Below, piece by piece: positions 8,558 through 18,410 of a DNA stretch of 64,000 nt (the first letter of the stretch is position 1; every line of letters starts with the position of its first letter). Source of the stretch: Frateuria hangzhouensis (GTDB taxonomy: Bacteria > Pseudomonadota > Gammaproteobacteria > Xanthomonadales > Rhodanobacteraceae); contig NZ_JAPMIU010000003.1 of the NCBI RefSeq assembly GCF_026410505.1, positions 186,001-250,000 on the forward strand, given 5' to 3'. The notes beneath the pieces were generated by a model. That model did no database searches. It saw nothing but the letters and a program-made list of their open reading frames with translations, and was not told where the DNA came from. Both the position numbers and the translations under genes were made by a program.

Positions 8558-11194
8558 TCAGCCCGCCTTGTCACCGGCCTTGTGCGCGATCCAGGCGCCG
8601 GCCACGGCGGAGAAGTACGGAATCGATTGCGCCGCCAGGATGAACATCCACAACGTGCCTTCGATGTAGCGCGTGCCGAACGAAACGGCCATGCCCACGA
8701 TGCACATCACCAGCGCGCAGGCCATCAGCAGCTCCTCGCGCACCGGCGCAAAGGCGGCGAAGCCCGATTCGCCCAGTCGGCGGCTCTTGGCGGTGACCAC
8801 GAAAGCGGTCTTCTCGCGCGTCAGGCCGTGCAGGATGCCGCGGGCGATCGCATGGGAAAGGCCCATGCTGGCCACCGAAGCCATCAGCGTGTCGTACCAG
8901 CCGCAGGGCACGCGCGCGCGGTAGAGCACGATGCCGAAGATCGCCTTGGCGAAGAAGAAGCCGATCACCGGGATCAGGAACAACTGCATCGGCAGGGCGA
9001 AGTACTGCGGGTAGGCCACCATGCCGGCGGTCCAGTAGATCGCCATCAGGGTAAAGACCAGATGCAGCGCATCGGCGAACCAGCTGAACCAGCCGGTGAG
9101 GAAATGGAAGCGCTGACCCAGCGACAGCGGCCCCTTGCTGGTCATCCACTCCCAGCGGCCCTTGAGGATCTGCATGGCGCCGAACGCCCAGCGGTAGCGC
9201 TGGCTCTTGTAGGCCTTGAAGTCGGCGGGGGTCAGGCCCTTGCCCATCAGCTCGTCGACGTAGACCAGCTCGTAGCCGGCGTGCATCAGGCGCAGGCCGA
9301 GTTCGGCGTCCTCGCAAATGGTCCATTCCGACCAGCCGCCGGTGCCTTCCAGCGCACTGCGGCGAACCATGGTCATGGTGCCGTGCTGGATGATCGCGTT
9401 GCGCTCGTTCCTGTGGTGCATGCCGATGCGGAAGAAACCGTCGTACTCCCACGCGGTCATGCGGCGGAAGCGGTTGTGCTCGAACTCGCGGTGCGCCTGC
9501 GGGCACTGCACCACGGCCACCTTCGGGTCGTGGAAGTAGCCGGTGAGGGTGGACAGCCAGTCCTGGCGCACTTCGTAGTCGGCGTCGATCACCGCCACCA
9601 CCTCGGCGCGCGGGTCGGTTTCCTTCAGGCCGAAGTTGAGCGCGCCGGCCTTGAAGCCGGGCCACGGCTCGAGGTGGAAGAAGCGGAAGCGCTTGCCCAG
9701 TCGCTCGCAGTACGCCTGCACCGGCTTCCACACGTCCGGGTTTTTGGTGTTGTTGTCGATCACCAGCACTTCGAAGTTGTCGTAGTCGAGTGCGGCGAGC
9801 GAGTCGAGCGTGACGATGACCATCTCCGGCGGCTCGTTGTAGCAGGCCAGGTGGATGGAGACGAACGGCTGCTTTTCGGGCCGGTCCGGCTTCAACATGC
9901 CGGCATGGCGCTGCCAGCGCCGTCGCCACAGCACTTCGGTGAACTCGAAACCGTTGATCAGCAGGATCGCCAGGATCGCGATCTGCGCCGGGAACAACAG
10001 CACCAGCATGGTCCAGTCGATCCAGCTCAGGTAGAAATTGAAGGGCAGGGTGGCCGACCACACGATCAGCCCGCAGGCCAGCTGGATCAGCAGGCAGAAG
10101 AACAGCTTGCCGGTCAGCTTGAAGCGCCTGAACTTGCGCGCGAACCAGATCATCGGGATCAGCGCCAGCAGGCTTGCCGCCAGCGCCTTCCACGGCCAGG
10201 CGGTGTCCTCGGTGACCGGGCCGGTGAACGGGAACTTCAGCTGCCGGTTGGCGTTGAAGGTGCCCCAGTAGGCACCGGTGCGGCCTTCACCCAGGTTCTC
10301 CTTCCACGGCTGGTCGAAGGCTTCCAGCAGGAAGTAGTCGATGTTCCTGGCCTTCGCCCGCAGCAGCCACTCGCGGATGAAGATGGCCTCGTTGGAGACC
10401 GACGGGTCTGCCCTTTCGTGGCGGTCGCCGTTGGACGGCCAGCCGATCTCGCCCACCACCACCGGCTTGTCCGGGTACATCCGGCGGATGTTGTCGTAGG
10501 CGCCCGCCGCGGCATCCACCGCGTCCTTGCGCGCGATGCCGTTCCAGAACGGGAACAGGTGGATGGTGATGAAGTCGACGTGCTGGACCAGTTCCGGGTA
10601 CTTGATCCAGATGTAGTCCGGTTCGGCGATCGATACCGGCTGGCGGATCGCGGCGCGGGCGCGGTCCAGGTATTGGATCATCTGTCCCACGGTCAGGTCG
10701 CCGCGGAACAGCACTTCGTTGCCCACGATCACCCGCTGGATGGTTTCCGGATAGCGTCGAGCCAGCGCGATCAGCGCCTCGAGCTCCTTCTCGTTGTTGA
10801 TCAGGCGCGTGTCGATGTTGGCGCCGGCCATCACTTTCAGGCCTTCTTTCTCGGCCAGGCGGTAGACCTGCGGGTTTTCCAGCGTGGAATAGGTGCGGAT
10901 GCGCGGGGTGTAGCGACGCAGGAGTTTCAGGTCCGCGTCGATTTCCTCGTCGGACGGGAAATCCTGCTTGAGCGGGTTCTGGTAGCGCTGGAACACCGAT
11001 ACCGAATAGCCGCTGATCGGCCCGTGGAAATCGTCCGGACCGTGCGGGCGGTTACCCACCCACCACAGCCCGATGTTCAGGGCCGCCACGAGCAACGCGA
11101 GCAGGATGGCCGCAAGCCACGGATACCGGCTGTCCTGTCTGGCTTCTGTGGCGCTCAAACACCTTCCCCGTCGGACGCCTCCATGTGAGGCCAA
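8558..11194 (-). CDS. GH17-GT2 membrane beta-glucan synthase, NdvB-like (878 aa)
   Basis: A fusion of a periplasmic GH17 domain and a membrane GT2 synthase. One TM helix (about residues 26-46) is followed by GH17 with the acid/base pair in 'VGNEVLFRG' (Glu160) and the nucleophile in 'VGEIGWPSNG' (Glu249). Further TM helices (about 340-415), a GT2 domain with 'VIDADYE' (Asp536/538), 'ICEDAELG' (627-628) and 'QRYRW' (664-668), then C-terminal TM helices complete it. This architecture is that of Pseudomonas NdvB-type proteins, where GT2 makes beta-1,3-glucan from UDP-Glc and GH17 remodels or cyclises it. Cyclic glucans act in osmoadaptation and biofilm antibiotic tolerance. The start is uncertain: TTG at 11194 or TTG at 11158, with GGGGAAGG just before the latter. 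Confidence 0.88.
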   Translation of the reverse strand: MASHGGVRRGRCLSATEARQDSRYPWLAAILLALLVAALNIGLWWVGNRPHGPDDFHGPISGYSVSVFQRYQNPLKQDFPSDEEIDADLKLLRRYTPRIRTYSTLENPQVYRLAEKEGLKVMAGANIDTRLINNEKELEALIALARRYPETIQRVIVGNEVLFRGDLTVGQMIQYLDRARAAIRQPVSIAEPDYIWIKYPELVQHVDFITIHLFPFWNGIARKDAVDAAAGAYDNIRRMYPDKPVVVGEIGWPSNGDRHERADPSVSNEAIFIREWLLRAKARNIDYFLLEAFDQPWKENLGEGRTGAYWGTFNANRQLKFPFTGPVTEDTAWPWKALAASLLALIPMIWFARKFRRFKLTGKLFFCLLIQLACGLIVWSATLPFNFYLSWIDWTMLVLLFPAQIAILAILLINGFEFTEVLWRRRWQRHAGMLKPDRPEKQPFVSIHLACYNEPPEMVIVTLDSLAALDYDNFEVLVIDNNTKNPDVWKPVQAYCERLGKRFRFFHLEPWPGFKAGALNFGLKETDPRAEVVAVIDADYEVRQDWLSTLTGYFHDPKVAVVQCPQAHREFEHNRFRRMTAWEYDGFFRIGMHHRNERNAIIQHGTMTMVRRSALEGTGGWSEWTICEDAELGLRLMHAGYELVYVDELMGKGLTPADFKAYKSQRYRWAFGAMQILKGRWEWMTSKGPLSLGQRFHFLTGWFSWFADALHLVFTLMAIYWTAGMVAYPQYFALPMQLFLIPVIGFFFAKAIFGIVLYRARVPCGWYDTLMASVASMGLSHAIARGILHGLTREKTAFVVTAKSRRLGESGFAAFAPVREELLMACALVMCIVGMAVSFGTRYIEGTLWMFILAAQSIPYFSAVAGAWIAHKAGDKAG

Positions 11195-11410
11195 TCAAGC
11201 CCGCGGAGCTTAACGAGGCGAATGAGATGGCTCAATAAAGACGTTGCGGGGTGGTCAGCGCGAGGTCAGCCGGCAAGGTCGGCAAAAGATGCCAGGCTTC
11301 ATCCTGGCAGGATCCTGCAGAAAGGAATTGCACCGCAGGATCGGTTTCAGCCCACCAGCCCGTCTGCCGAAGAGCCGATGGGCCGAGACCCACGCGTCGC
11401 GCCGCGCGGA

Positions 11411-11878
11411 CTACTTCAGCAGCGAGCGCAACATCCAGGCGGTCTTCTCGTGCTCCTTCAGCCGGCCGGTCAACATGTCGGCGGTGCCTTCGTCGCCGCC
11501 GTCCTGGGCCACCTTGATCGCGCCGCGGGCGGTGTGGGCAGCGATTTCGTGACCCTCGACCAGTTGGCCGACCATGTCCTTCCACTCCGGTACGCCCGGC
11601 TCTTCCTTGATCGAGGTGAGCTTGGCGAACTGGCTGTAGGAGCCGGGGGCGGGCACGTCCAGCGTCCGGATGCGTTCGGCGATCTCGTCGGCGGCCAGCC
11701 ACAGCTCGTTGTACTGGGTCTCGAACATGGCATGCAGGCTGTTGAACTGGGGCCCGGTGACGTTCCAGTGGAAGCTGTGCGTCTTCAAGTAAAGCGAGTA
11801 GGTATCGGCGAGCAGCTTGGAGAGCTGGTCGGCAATGGTCTGGCGGTCCTTGGGCGCGATGCCGATGTTCAGGGCCAT
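11411..11878 (-). CDS. dps: Dps ferritin-like DNA-protecting protein (155 aa)
   Basis: This is a dodecameric iron-storage protein that oxidises Fe(II) with H2O2 and shields DNA. Dps signatures are visible: '[15 protein letters not shown]' with the ferroxidase His residues, and '[19 protein letters not shown]' with the acidic ligands of the neighbouring subunit. The start was chosen at 11878 because AAGGAG lies 7 nt upstream; the frame runs on for 28 more codons of non-conserved sequence. It is divergent from the sulfatase-fold gene across 196 bp. The 216 bp downstream, up to the glucan synthase start, hold no feature I recognise. Confidence 0.93.
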   Translation of the reverse strand: MALNIGIAPKDRQTIADQLSKLLADTYSLYLKTHSFHWNVTGPQFNSLHAMFETQYNELWLAADEIAERIRTLDVPAPGSYSQFAKLTSIKEEPGVPEWKDMVGQLVEGHEIAAHTARGAIKVAQDGGDEGTADMLTGRLKEHEKTAWMLRSLLK

Positions 11879-12074
11879 GGTTTGACTCCTTGCGATGGGT
11901 CCAGCGGTTACCGTAGCCCGCGCGCGCCCGGTAGTGAAATGAAATCTTCCGATGATGGCCATAGCTCGGGGCTATCGGATGAACGAAGTGCGGTGCCGTG
12001 TCCGGCAAGAATCTTCCCGCGGCGGTTAGACTTGGATGTACGCCGCGGCATCCGCGCGGCCCGCGGGGGAATGC

Positions 12075-14036
12075 ATGCGACGTCTGTCCTGGCGCTTTTT
12101 TGCCGCCACGTTGGTCTTTTTGACGCTCAGCCGGCTTGGCCTGGCTCTGTGGCTGTGGGCGCGCGTGCAGCCGGCCGGCGGGCTCTGGCCGGTGCTGTTG
12201 GGCGGCTGGCGGATCGACCTGAGCCTGCTCGCGATGGTGGTCGCGTTGCCGGCGCTGCTGTCCCCCTGGCTCGGCCACCTGGCCTGGCCCACCCGCATCA
12301 CCGCCTGGTGGTACCGGATCTGGTGGCTGGCGTTCGTGTTGCTGGAGGTGTCCACTCCGCAGTTCATCCGCGAGTACGACACCCGCCCCAACCGACTCTA
12401 TGTCGAATACCTGGACAGCCCGCGCGAGGTCTCGGCCATGCTCTGGCATGGCTACAAGGGCGTGCTGCTGGCGGCACTGGTGGGGCTGGTGCTGCTGGGC
12501 TGGGCCGGTTTCCGCTGGCTGCGCACCGACCGGCCCGACCCGCGCATGCGCATGTGGCTGCGGCCGCTGGCTACGGCGGCGGCCTTCGTCGTGTTGTTCC
12601 TGGCCGCGCGCGGCACGCTGGAACATCGCCCGCTGAACGCCTCGATGGTGGCCTTCAGCAACGACAGCATGGTCAACGCCCTGCCGCTGAACTCGCTCTA
12701 CAGCGTGATCAATGCCATCCGCGGCATGCAGGACGAGCGTTCGGCCGCCGCGGTGTACGGCGCGATGCCGGAGGCGCGGATGCAGCACATCGTCCGCGAG
12801 ACCGCCGGCTTCGACGGCCCGATGCTCGATCCGGCCCATCCGAGCCTGCATCGCCAGTACGCCACCCGGGCATCGGCGCGGCCGCTGAACCTGGTGATCA
12901 TCGTGGAGGAAAGCCTGGGCGCGCAGTTCATCGGCACGCTGGGCGGGCAGAAGCTCTCGCCGCAGTTCGATGCGCTGGCGCAGCAGGGCTGGCTGCTGGC
13001 GCGCACCTACGCCACCGGCACGCGCTCGGTGCGCGGGCTGGAGGCGATCACCACCGGTTTCCTGCCGACCCCGGCCGAGGCGGTGCTGAAACTGCCGCGC
13101 AGCCAGCATGGCTTTTTCACGCTGGCGGGGCTGCTGGGCCAGTTCGGCTATCACTCGCGCTTCATCTATGGCGGCGAGGCGCACTTCGACAACATGAAGT
13201 CGTTTTTCCTCGGCAACGGCTTCGACGAGGTGATCGACCAGCCGAAGTTCGCCACGAAGCCCGGCTTCGTCGGCTCCTGGGGCGCGTCCGACGAGGACAT
13301 GTTCAACGAGCTGCACCACCGGCTGATGCAGGACGACGGCACGCCCGATTTCACGCTGGCCTTCAGCGTCTCCAACCACACGCCGTGGGAGTATCCGGCC
13401 GGGCGCATCCAGGCCAGCGCGCCGGCCGCCAGCGTGCAGAACACCGTGCGCTACGCGGACTGGTCGCTGGGCCGGTTCTTCGAGCGCGCGCGGCAATCGC
13501 CGTACTGGGACCACACCGTGTTCCTGGTGGTGGCCGACCACGACGCGCGCGTGTTCGGCGCCAGCCTGGTGCCGGTGAACCATTTCCATATACCGGCGCT
13601 GATCCTGGGCGCCGGCGTGCCGGTGCAGCGCGATGAACACATCGTCAGCCAGATCGACCTGGCACCGACGCTGTTGTCGCTGATCGGCATCAGCAGCGCG
13701 CAGCCGATGCTGGGTGCCGATTTGACCGTGCGCTATCCGGGCCGGGCGATCATGCAATACGGCGACCATTTCGGTTATTTGCAGCACGACCAGTTGCTGG
13801 TGCTGTTGCCACACCAGCCGCCCCGGCAGTTCCACTACCAGGTCGAGACCCGCACGCTGACCCCGGCGGCGGTCGACCCGGCGCTGGCGGAAAAGGCCCT
13901 GGCGCACGCGCTGTGGCCGAGCTGGGCGTATTTCCACCAGCGCTACACATTGCCGCCGGCGGAGCTGCAGCACGCAGCCTCGCAAACCCTCGCGACCGAG
14001 CCGCCTGCCGGTGCGGCGGCTTTGGCCGGGCACTAG
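12075..14036 (+). CDS. LTA synthase-like phosphoglycerol transferase / sulfatase-fold membrane protein (653 aa)
   Basis: Five or so N-terminal TM helices (about residues 5-190) are followed by a periplasmic alkaline-phosphatase-fold domain. Metal and catalytic positions are present: Glu278 in 'VEESLG', the probable nucleophile Thr316 in 'ATGTRSVRG', and Asp488-His489 in 'VVADHDAR'. This is the LtaS/OpgB group, which transfers phosphoglycerol from phosphatidylglycerol. In Gram-negative bacteria the acceptor is usually a periplasmic glucan. The neighbouring GH17-GT2 glucan synthase makes glucan decoration a reasonable inference. The ATG at 12075 has GGGG 5-9 nt upstream; an earlier in-frame codon at 12036 has no good site. 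Confidence 0.82.
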   Translation: MRRLSWRFFAATLVFLTLSRLGLALWLWARVQPAGGLWPVLLGGWRIDLSLLAMVVALPALLSPWLGHLAWPTRITAWWYRIWWLAFVLLEVSTPQFIREYDTRPNRLYVEYLDSPREVSAMLWHGYKGVLLAALVGLVLLGWAGFRWLRTDRPDPRMRMWLRPLATAAAFVVLFLAARGTLEHRPLNASMVAFSNDSMVNALPLNSLYSVINAIRGMQDERSAAAVYGAMPEARMQHIVRETAGFDGPMLDPAHPSLHRQYATRASARPLNLVIIVEESLGAQFIGTLGGQKLSPQFDALAQQGWLLARTYATGTRSVRGLEAITTGFLPTPAEAVLKLPRSQHGFFTLAGLLGQFGYHSRFIYGGEAHFDNMKSFFLGNGFDEVIDQPKFATKPGFVGSWGASDEDMFNELHHRLMQDDGTPDFTLAFSVSNHTPWEYPAGRIQASAPAASVQNTVRYADWSLGRFFERARQSPYWDHTVFLVVADHDARVFGASLVPVNHFHIPALILGAGVPVQRDEHIVSQIDLAPTLLSLIGISSAQPMLGADLTVRYPGRAIMQYGDHFGYLQHDQLLVLLPHQPPRQFHYQVETRTLTPAAVDPALAEKALAHALWPSWAYFHQRYTLPPAELQHAASQTLATEPPAGAAALAGH

Positions 14037-14068
14037 AAGCCGCCCGGGGCGCTGCTTCCACGCTTCCC

Positions 14069-14145
14069 TGTAGGAGCCCACTCGCGGGCGATGCCCTTGC
14101 TCTGATGTCGGCCAAAAGAGCATCGCCCACAAGTGGGCTTCGTAC
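14069..14145. repeat. REP-like inverted pair, family 1
   Basis: Arms TGTAGGAGCCCACTCGCGGG.. and ..GCATCGCCCACAAGTGGGCTTCGTAC face each other across about 25 bp. The arms are slightly diverged from the 826-902 copy. The element lies just after the sulfatase-fold gene and before hrpA. Confidence 0.82.
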
Positions 14146-14231
14146 GGGGCTGGGCGTAGCCGCCATCAGGTGGCCTTGCCGTGTGGCTGGCTCGGCCAGC
14201 ACACGGGCCTACAGCTATCATGTGCCGTTCC

Positions 14232-17200
14232 ATGAGTACCCCGCCGACCCCACCCGCAAGCGCATCCGCCGATAGTCGCCTGCCCGCGCTGCGCCGCGCG
14301 CTCGACGCCGTTTCCAGCCGCGACTTTGGCCGCCTGCTGGGACGGTGGCGCGGACTGTCGCGCCAGCCGGACGCGCGCAAGCTCGATGCGCTGGCCGCGG
14401 ACATCGCCACCTCGACGGCCCGGCGCCAGGCGCGCGTGGCGGCCAAGCCGGCGATCCGGCTGGACGAATCGCTGCCGATCACCGCCCGCGCCGACGAGAT
14501 CGTCGAGCTGATCCGCAAGCATCAGGTGGTGGTGATCGCCGGCGAAACCGGTTCGGGCAAGACCACCCAGCTGCCCAAGCTGTGCCTGGCGGCCGGCCGC
14601 GGCGAAGCCGGCATGATCGGCTGCACCCAGCCGCGCCGGCTGGCCGCGCGCTCGGTCGCGCGCCGCGTGGCCGAAGAACTGGCCACGCCGCTGGGCGAGC
14701 AGGTCGGCTTCCAGGTGCGCTTCAACGACCAGGTCTCCGAGCGCACGCTGGTCAAGTTCATGACCGACGGCATCCTGCTGGCCGAGACTCAGGGCGATCC
14801 GTGGCTGTCGTCCTATGACACGCTGATCATCGACGAGGCGCACGAGCGCAGCCTCAACATCGACTTCCTGCTCGGCTACCTCAAGCGCCTGGCGGCGAAG
14901 CGGCCGGAACTGAAGATCATCGTCACCTCGGCGACGATCGATACGGCCCGCTTTGCCGAACACTTCGGCGACGCGCCGGTGGTGTCGGTGGAAGGTCGCG
15001 CCTATCCGGTCGAGGTGCGCTGGCGCCCCGCGGAGTCTGTAGGAGCGCACCCTGTACGCGACCGTGGACCACAAGTCCGCGGCGACCGCCTGCAGCAGGG
15101 CAGTGCCGAACACCTCGCCCTGGCCATCGACGAGATCATGACTGACCGCAGCCTCGGCGGTGGCCCCGCCGACGTGCTGGTGTTCCTTCCCGGCGAGCGC
15201 GAGATCCGCGACGCGCACCTGCTGCTCTCGCGCCGTCAGTACCGCGAAACCGAGGTGCTGCCGCTGTACGCGCGCCTGTCGGCCGCCGACCAGGACCGCG
15301 TGTTCAAGCCCGGCCCGAAGCGCCGCATCGTACTGGCCACCAACGTGGCCGAAACCTCGCTCACCGTGCCGCGCATCCGCTACGTGGTCGACACCGGCAG
15401 CGCGCGGATGATGCGCTACAGTCAGCGCAGCCAGCTCGAGCGCCTGCACGTGGAACCGATCTCGCAGGCCGCCGCCGATCAGCGCAAGGGACGTTGCGGC
15501 CGCATCGGCCCGGGCATCTGCTACCGGCTCTACGACGAGGCGGATTTCGAGGCCCGCGCGCGCTACACCGATCCGGAGCTGCTGCGCTCGTCGCTGGCCA
15601 ACGTGATCCTGCGCATGTTGTCGCTGAAGCTCGGCGAGGTGGAGGATTTTCCGTTCCTCGAAGCCCCCGATCCCCGCATCGTGGCCGACGGCTACCGGCG
15701 CCTTGCTGAAATCTCCGCCATCGACGAGCGCCGCCACCTGACCGCCATCGGCCGCCAGCTCGCGCGGCTGCCGATCGACGTGCAACTGGCGCGCATGCTG
15801 GTGGAGGCGCATGAGCACCATGCCTTGCGCGAGCTGCTGGTGATCGTGGCCTTCCTGTCCATCCAGGACCCGCGCGAGCGGCCGGCCGACGCGCGGCAAC
15901 AGGCGGATACGGCGCATGCGGTGTTCGTCGATCCCAGGTCCGATTTCGTTAGCGTGCTCAATCTGTGGCGTGAGTACACGAAGGCGCACGAGGAGCTGAC
16001 GCAGTCGAAGCTGCGCGACTGGTGCGGTCGGCATTTCCTGTCGTTCCTGCGCATGCGCGAGTGGCGCGAGCTGCACCGTCAGTTGCTGCTGGTGGTGGGG
16101 CAATTGGGGTGGAAGTTGGATCCGGCTTCTCCCGCCCCCCCTGCTGCCAGCAAGGAGGGGGGAGAAAGCCGGGGCGAGGGCGCACGCTCGCGGAAGACTC
16201 CGGTCGGAGCGGGTAAAGCTCCCTCTCCCCCGGCCCCACCGGGGGAGAGGGTTGGGGAGAGAGGGCGCGCTTCACGCAGTGAAGCGCCAATGCCTCGCCG
16301 CTCCAGGAAGGTTTCCGGCGAGGCCCGGCCCCACACCCCAGCCCACACCCCCGGGGGTAGAGGGAGCGAGGTCGCGGCAAGCCCCGAACAGTACGAAGCG
16401 ATTCACCGCTCGCTCCTCGCCGGCCTGCCCACCCAGGTCGGCCACAAGGACGAGAAGGGCATCTACCGCTCCACCCGCGAGCGCAAGTTCCAGGTTTTCC
16501 CCGGTTCGGCACTGGCCAAGACCCCGCCGGCGTGGCTCTTCGCCGCGCAGATCCTCGACGTCGGTGGCCGGGTATGGGGCATGGCCTGCGCGCGCGTCGA
16601 ACCGCTCTGGATCGAGCAGCAGGCCGGCCACCTGGTGAAGGCGAGCTGTCGCGATGCGCACTGGTCGCGCAAGCGCGGCACCGTGGTCGCCTACGAACAG
16701 GTCAGCCTGTTCGGCCTCACCTTGGTCGAGCGCCGCGCAGTCACCTTCCAGAAGCAGGACCCGGCGCTCGCCCACGCGATCTTCCTGCGCGAGGCGCTGG
16801 CGCGTGGCGACCTGGACGCGCGGGCCGACTTCGTGCGCGCCAACCAGCGGGTGCTGGCGCAGGCGCACGAGATCGAGGCCAAGCAGCGCCGCGAGGGCCT
16901 GCTGCGCAGCGAGGACGAACTGGCCGCGTTCTTCGAGGGCAAGCTGCCTGCAGATATCGCCGGCACGCGCGCGCTCGACGCCTGGTACAGCCGCGCGCGT
17001 CCCAACGAGCAGGCCGCTTTGCGCTGGTCGCTCGATGACGTGATGGCCGGCGGGGCCGGGCTGGACCCGAAGGCCTTTCCCGCCACGCTGGACCTTCCGC
17101 AGCAGCGTTACAGACTCGAATACCGCTTCGTCCCCGGCGACGAGGCCGACGGCGTCACCCTGCAGTTGCCGCTGGCGATGCTCAACGCGCTGCCGGCGGC

Positions 17201-18407
17201 GCGGTGCGAATGGCTGGTGCCGGGGCTGCTTGCCGACAAGGTGGCCGAGCTGATCCGTGGCCTGCCCAAGGCGCTTCGGCGCAACTTCGTGCCCGCGCCC
17301 GATTTTGCCCGCGCCTTCGTCGAGGCCGAAGTCCCGCGCGACCAGCCGCTGGTCGAATCGCTGGCCGCCTTCCTCAAGCGCACGACCGGCGTCGACGCTC
17401 CGCCGGCCGAATTCGCCGCGGCCGACCTGCCGCCCCATCTGAAGATGCGCTTCCGCCTGCACGACGAGCGCGGCAAGACCTTGGGAACCGGCCGCGACCT
17501 GGCCGCGCTGCGCGCGCAGTGGGAAGACCAGGCGCGCGAGGCGTTTTCGCGCAAGACCGACGTGGAGCTGACCCGCGAAGACGTCACCCGCTGGGATTTC
17601 GAGGAGATCCCCGCGCAGGTGCGTTCGGAGGGCGGCCTCACCGCCTTCCCGGCGCTGGTCGACCTCGGCGAGGCGGTGGCGTTGCGTGTGTTCGAGCGCC
17701 GCGACGAAGCGCGCGATGCGCACCTGCAGGGCGTGGAGCGGTTGCTGCGCAACGCGGTGGCGAGCGACATGAAGCAGGCCCGCCGGCGCCTGCCGATCGC
17801 CAATCCGCTGTCGCTCAAGTACGCGCCGCTGGGCAGCGTCGACTCGCTGCGCGAGGACCTGGTCGAGGGCGGCTTTGCCGACCTGCTGGCGGCCCACGAC
17901 CTCGACGCACGCACGGCCGGCGACTTCGAGGCGCTGCGCACCGCGCTCGCGCGCGAGCTGTTTGCCGCGGCGGTCGGGCGGCTGAAGCTGGTCGAGCCGA
18001 TCATCGAAGCGCAGGCCGATCTCAAGCCGTGGCTGGAGCCGCCGCTGATCGGATTCGCCCGCGCCAGCTACGACGACCTGCGTGAACAGCTCGACGCCTT
18101 GCTCGCCCCCGGCTTCGCGCGCGAGCTGCCCACCGCGCGCCTGGCGCACTACCCGCGCTACCTCAAGGCCATGCGCCTGCGCGCCGAACGCCTGCGCCAG
18201 GACCCGGCCAGGGACCAGCAGCGCATGCTGCAGGTGATGCCCTACTGGCGCGAGTACCTCAAACACCAGGCCGCCGGCAGCGGGAACCTCGACGAACTGC
18301 GCTGGCTGGTCGAGGAATGGCGCGTCTCGCTGTTCGCGCAGGAACTGAAAACCGCCGAACCGGTCTCCGCCAAACGCCTGGCACGCGCGCTCGAAACCCT
18401 GCCGTGA
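14232..18407 (+). CDS. hrpA: ATP-dependent RNA helicase HrpA (about 1391 aa) with two in-frame repeat-derived insertions
   Basis: DEAH-box RNA helicase with Walker A 'GETGSGKTTQLPK' (about residue 104), 'IIDEAHERSLNIDF' (about 200), 'SATID' and the motif VI form 'QRKGRCGRIGPG'. A helicase-associated and OB-fold region and a long C-terminal DUF3418 half follow. HrpA rescues stalled ribosomes and processes mRNA in E. coli. The start at 14232 (MSTPPTPP) was chosen over 14220 and 14181; none has a strong ribosome-binding site. Two stretches do not look like helicase sequence and coincide with genomic repeats: about 15039-15093 and about 16120-16385. The frame stays open through both. They fall in linkers, so the enzyme is probably functional. 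Confidence 0.92.
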   Translation: MSTPPTPPASASADSRLPALRRALDAVSSRDFGRLLGRWRGLSRQPDARKLDALAADIATSTARRQARVAAKPAIRLDESLPITARADEIVELIRKHQVVVIAGETGSGKTTQLPKLCLAAGRGEAGMIGCTQPRRLAARSVARRVAEELATPLGEQVGFQVRFNDQVSERTLVKFMTDGILLAETQGDPWLSSYDTLIIDEAHERSLNIDFLLGYLKRLAAKRPELKIIVTSATIDTARFAEHFGDAPVVSVEGRAYPVEVRWRPAESVGAHPVRDRGPQVRGDRLQQGSAEHLALAIDEIMTDRSLGGGPADVLVFLPGEREIRDAHLLLSRRQYRETEVLPLYARLSAADQDRVFKPGPKRRIVLATNVAETSLTVPRIRYVVDTGSARMMRYSQRSQLERLHVEPISQAAADQRKGRCGRIGPGICYRLYDEADFEARARYTDPELLRSSLANVILRMLSLKLGEVEDFPFLEAPDPRIVADGYRRLAEISAIDERRHLTAIGRQLARLPIDVQLARMLVEAHEHHALRELLVIVAFLSIQDPRERPADARQQADTAHAVFVDPRSDFVSVLNLWREYTKAHEELTQSKLRDWCGRHFLSFLRMREWRELHRQLLLVVGQLGWKLDPASPAPPAASKEGGESRGEGARSRKTPVGAGKAPSPPAPPGERVGERGRASRSEAPMPRRSRKVSGEARPHTPAHTPGGRGSEVAASPEQYEAIHRSLLAGLPTQVGHKDEKGIYRSTRERKFQVFPGSALAKTPPAWLFAAQILDVGGRVWGMACARVEPLWIEQQAGHLVKASCRDAHWSRKRGTVVAYEQVSLFGLTLVERRAVTFQKQDPALAHAIFLREALARGDLDARADFVRANQRVLAQAHEIEAKQRREGLLRSEDELAAFFEGKLPADIAGTRALDAWYSRARPNEQAALRWSLDDVMAGGAGLDPKAFPATLDLPQQRYRLEYRFVPGDEADGVTLQLPLAMLNALPAARCEWLVPGLLADKVAELIRGLPKALRRNFVPAPDFARAFVEAEVPRDQPLVESLAAFLKRTTGVDAPPAEFAAADLPPHLKMRFRLHDERGKTLGTGRDLAALRAQWEDQAREAFSRKTDVELTREDVTRWDFEEIPAQVRSEGGLTAFPALVDLGEAVALRVFERRDEARDAHLQGVERLLRNAVASDMKQARRRLPIANPLSLKYAPLGSVDSLREDLVEGGFADLLAAHDLDARTAGDFEALRTALARELFAAAVGRLKLVEPIIEAQADLKPWLEPPLIGFARASYDDLREQLDALLAPGFARELPTARLAHYPRYLKAMRLRAERLRQDPARDQQRMLQVMPYWREYLKHQAAGSGNLDELRWLVEEWRVSLFAQELKTAEPVSAKRLARALETLP
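15039..15093. repeat. diverged REP-like element inside hrpA, in frame
   Basis: TGTAGGAGCGCACCCTGTACG.. followed by ..CCACAAGTCCGCGGCGACC has the layout of the family 1 repeats found between genes. It encodes 'SVGAHPVRDRGPQVRGDRL', which interrupts the helicase between 'YPVEVRWRPAE' and 'AEHLALAIDEIM', a variable acidic linker in other HrpA proteins. Confidence 0.65.
16120..16385. repeat. family 3 palindromic repeat insertion inside hrpA, in frame
   Basis: A low-complexity block of about 265 bp contains CCCTCTCCCCCGG..CCGGGGGAGAGGGTTGGGGAG, the element also found between tamA and tamB, with further G/C-tract palindromes around it. It encodes about 85 Pro/Gly/Ser/Arg-rich residues ('PSPPAPPGERVGERGRASRS') between 'VVGQLGWKLD' and 'ASPEQYEAIHRSLLAG', which are adjacent in ordinary HrpA. 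Confidence 0.7.
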
Positions 18408-18410
18408 CCC

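Noticed and set aside
11232-14132. Very long open frames antisense to real genes (for example 966 codons here, 636 codons at 6536-8446, 712 codons at 20670-22808)
   Set aside because: In this GC-rich DNA the antisense frames stay open by codon bias; their sequences are low-complexity Arg/Ala/Gly/His-rich and carry no motifs, while the opposite strand encodes clear families.
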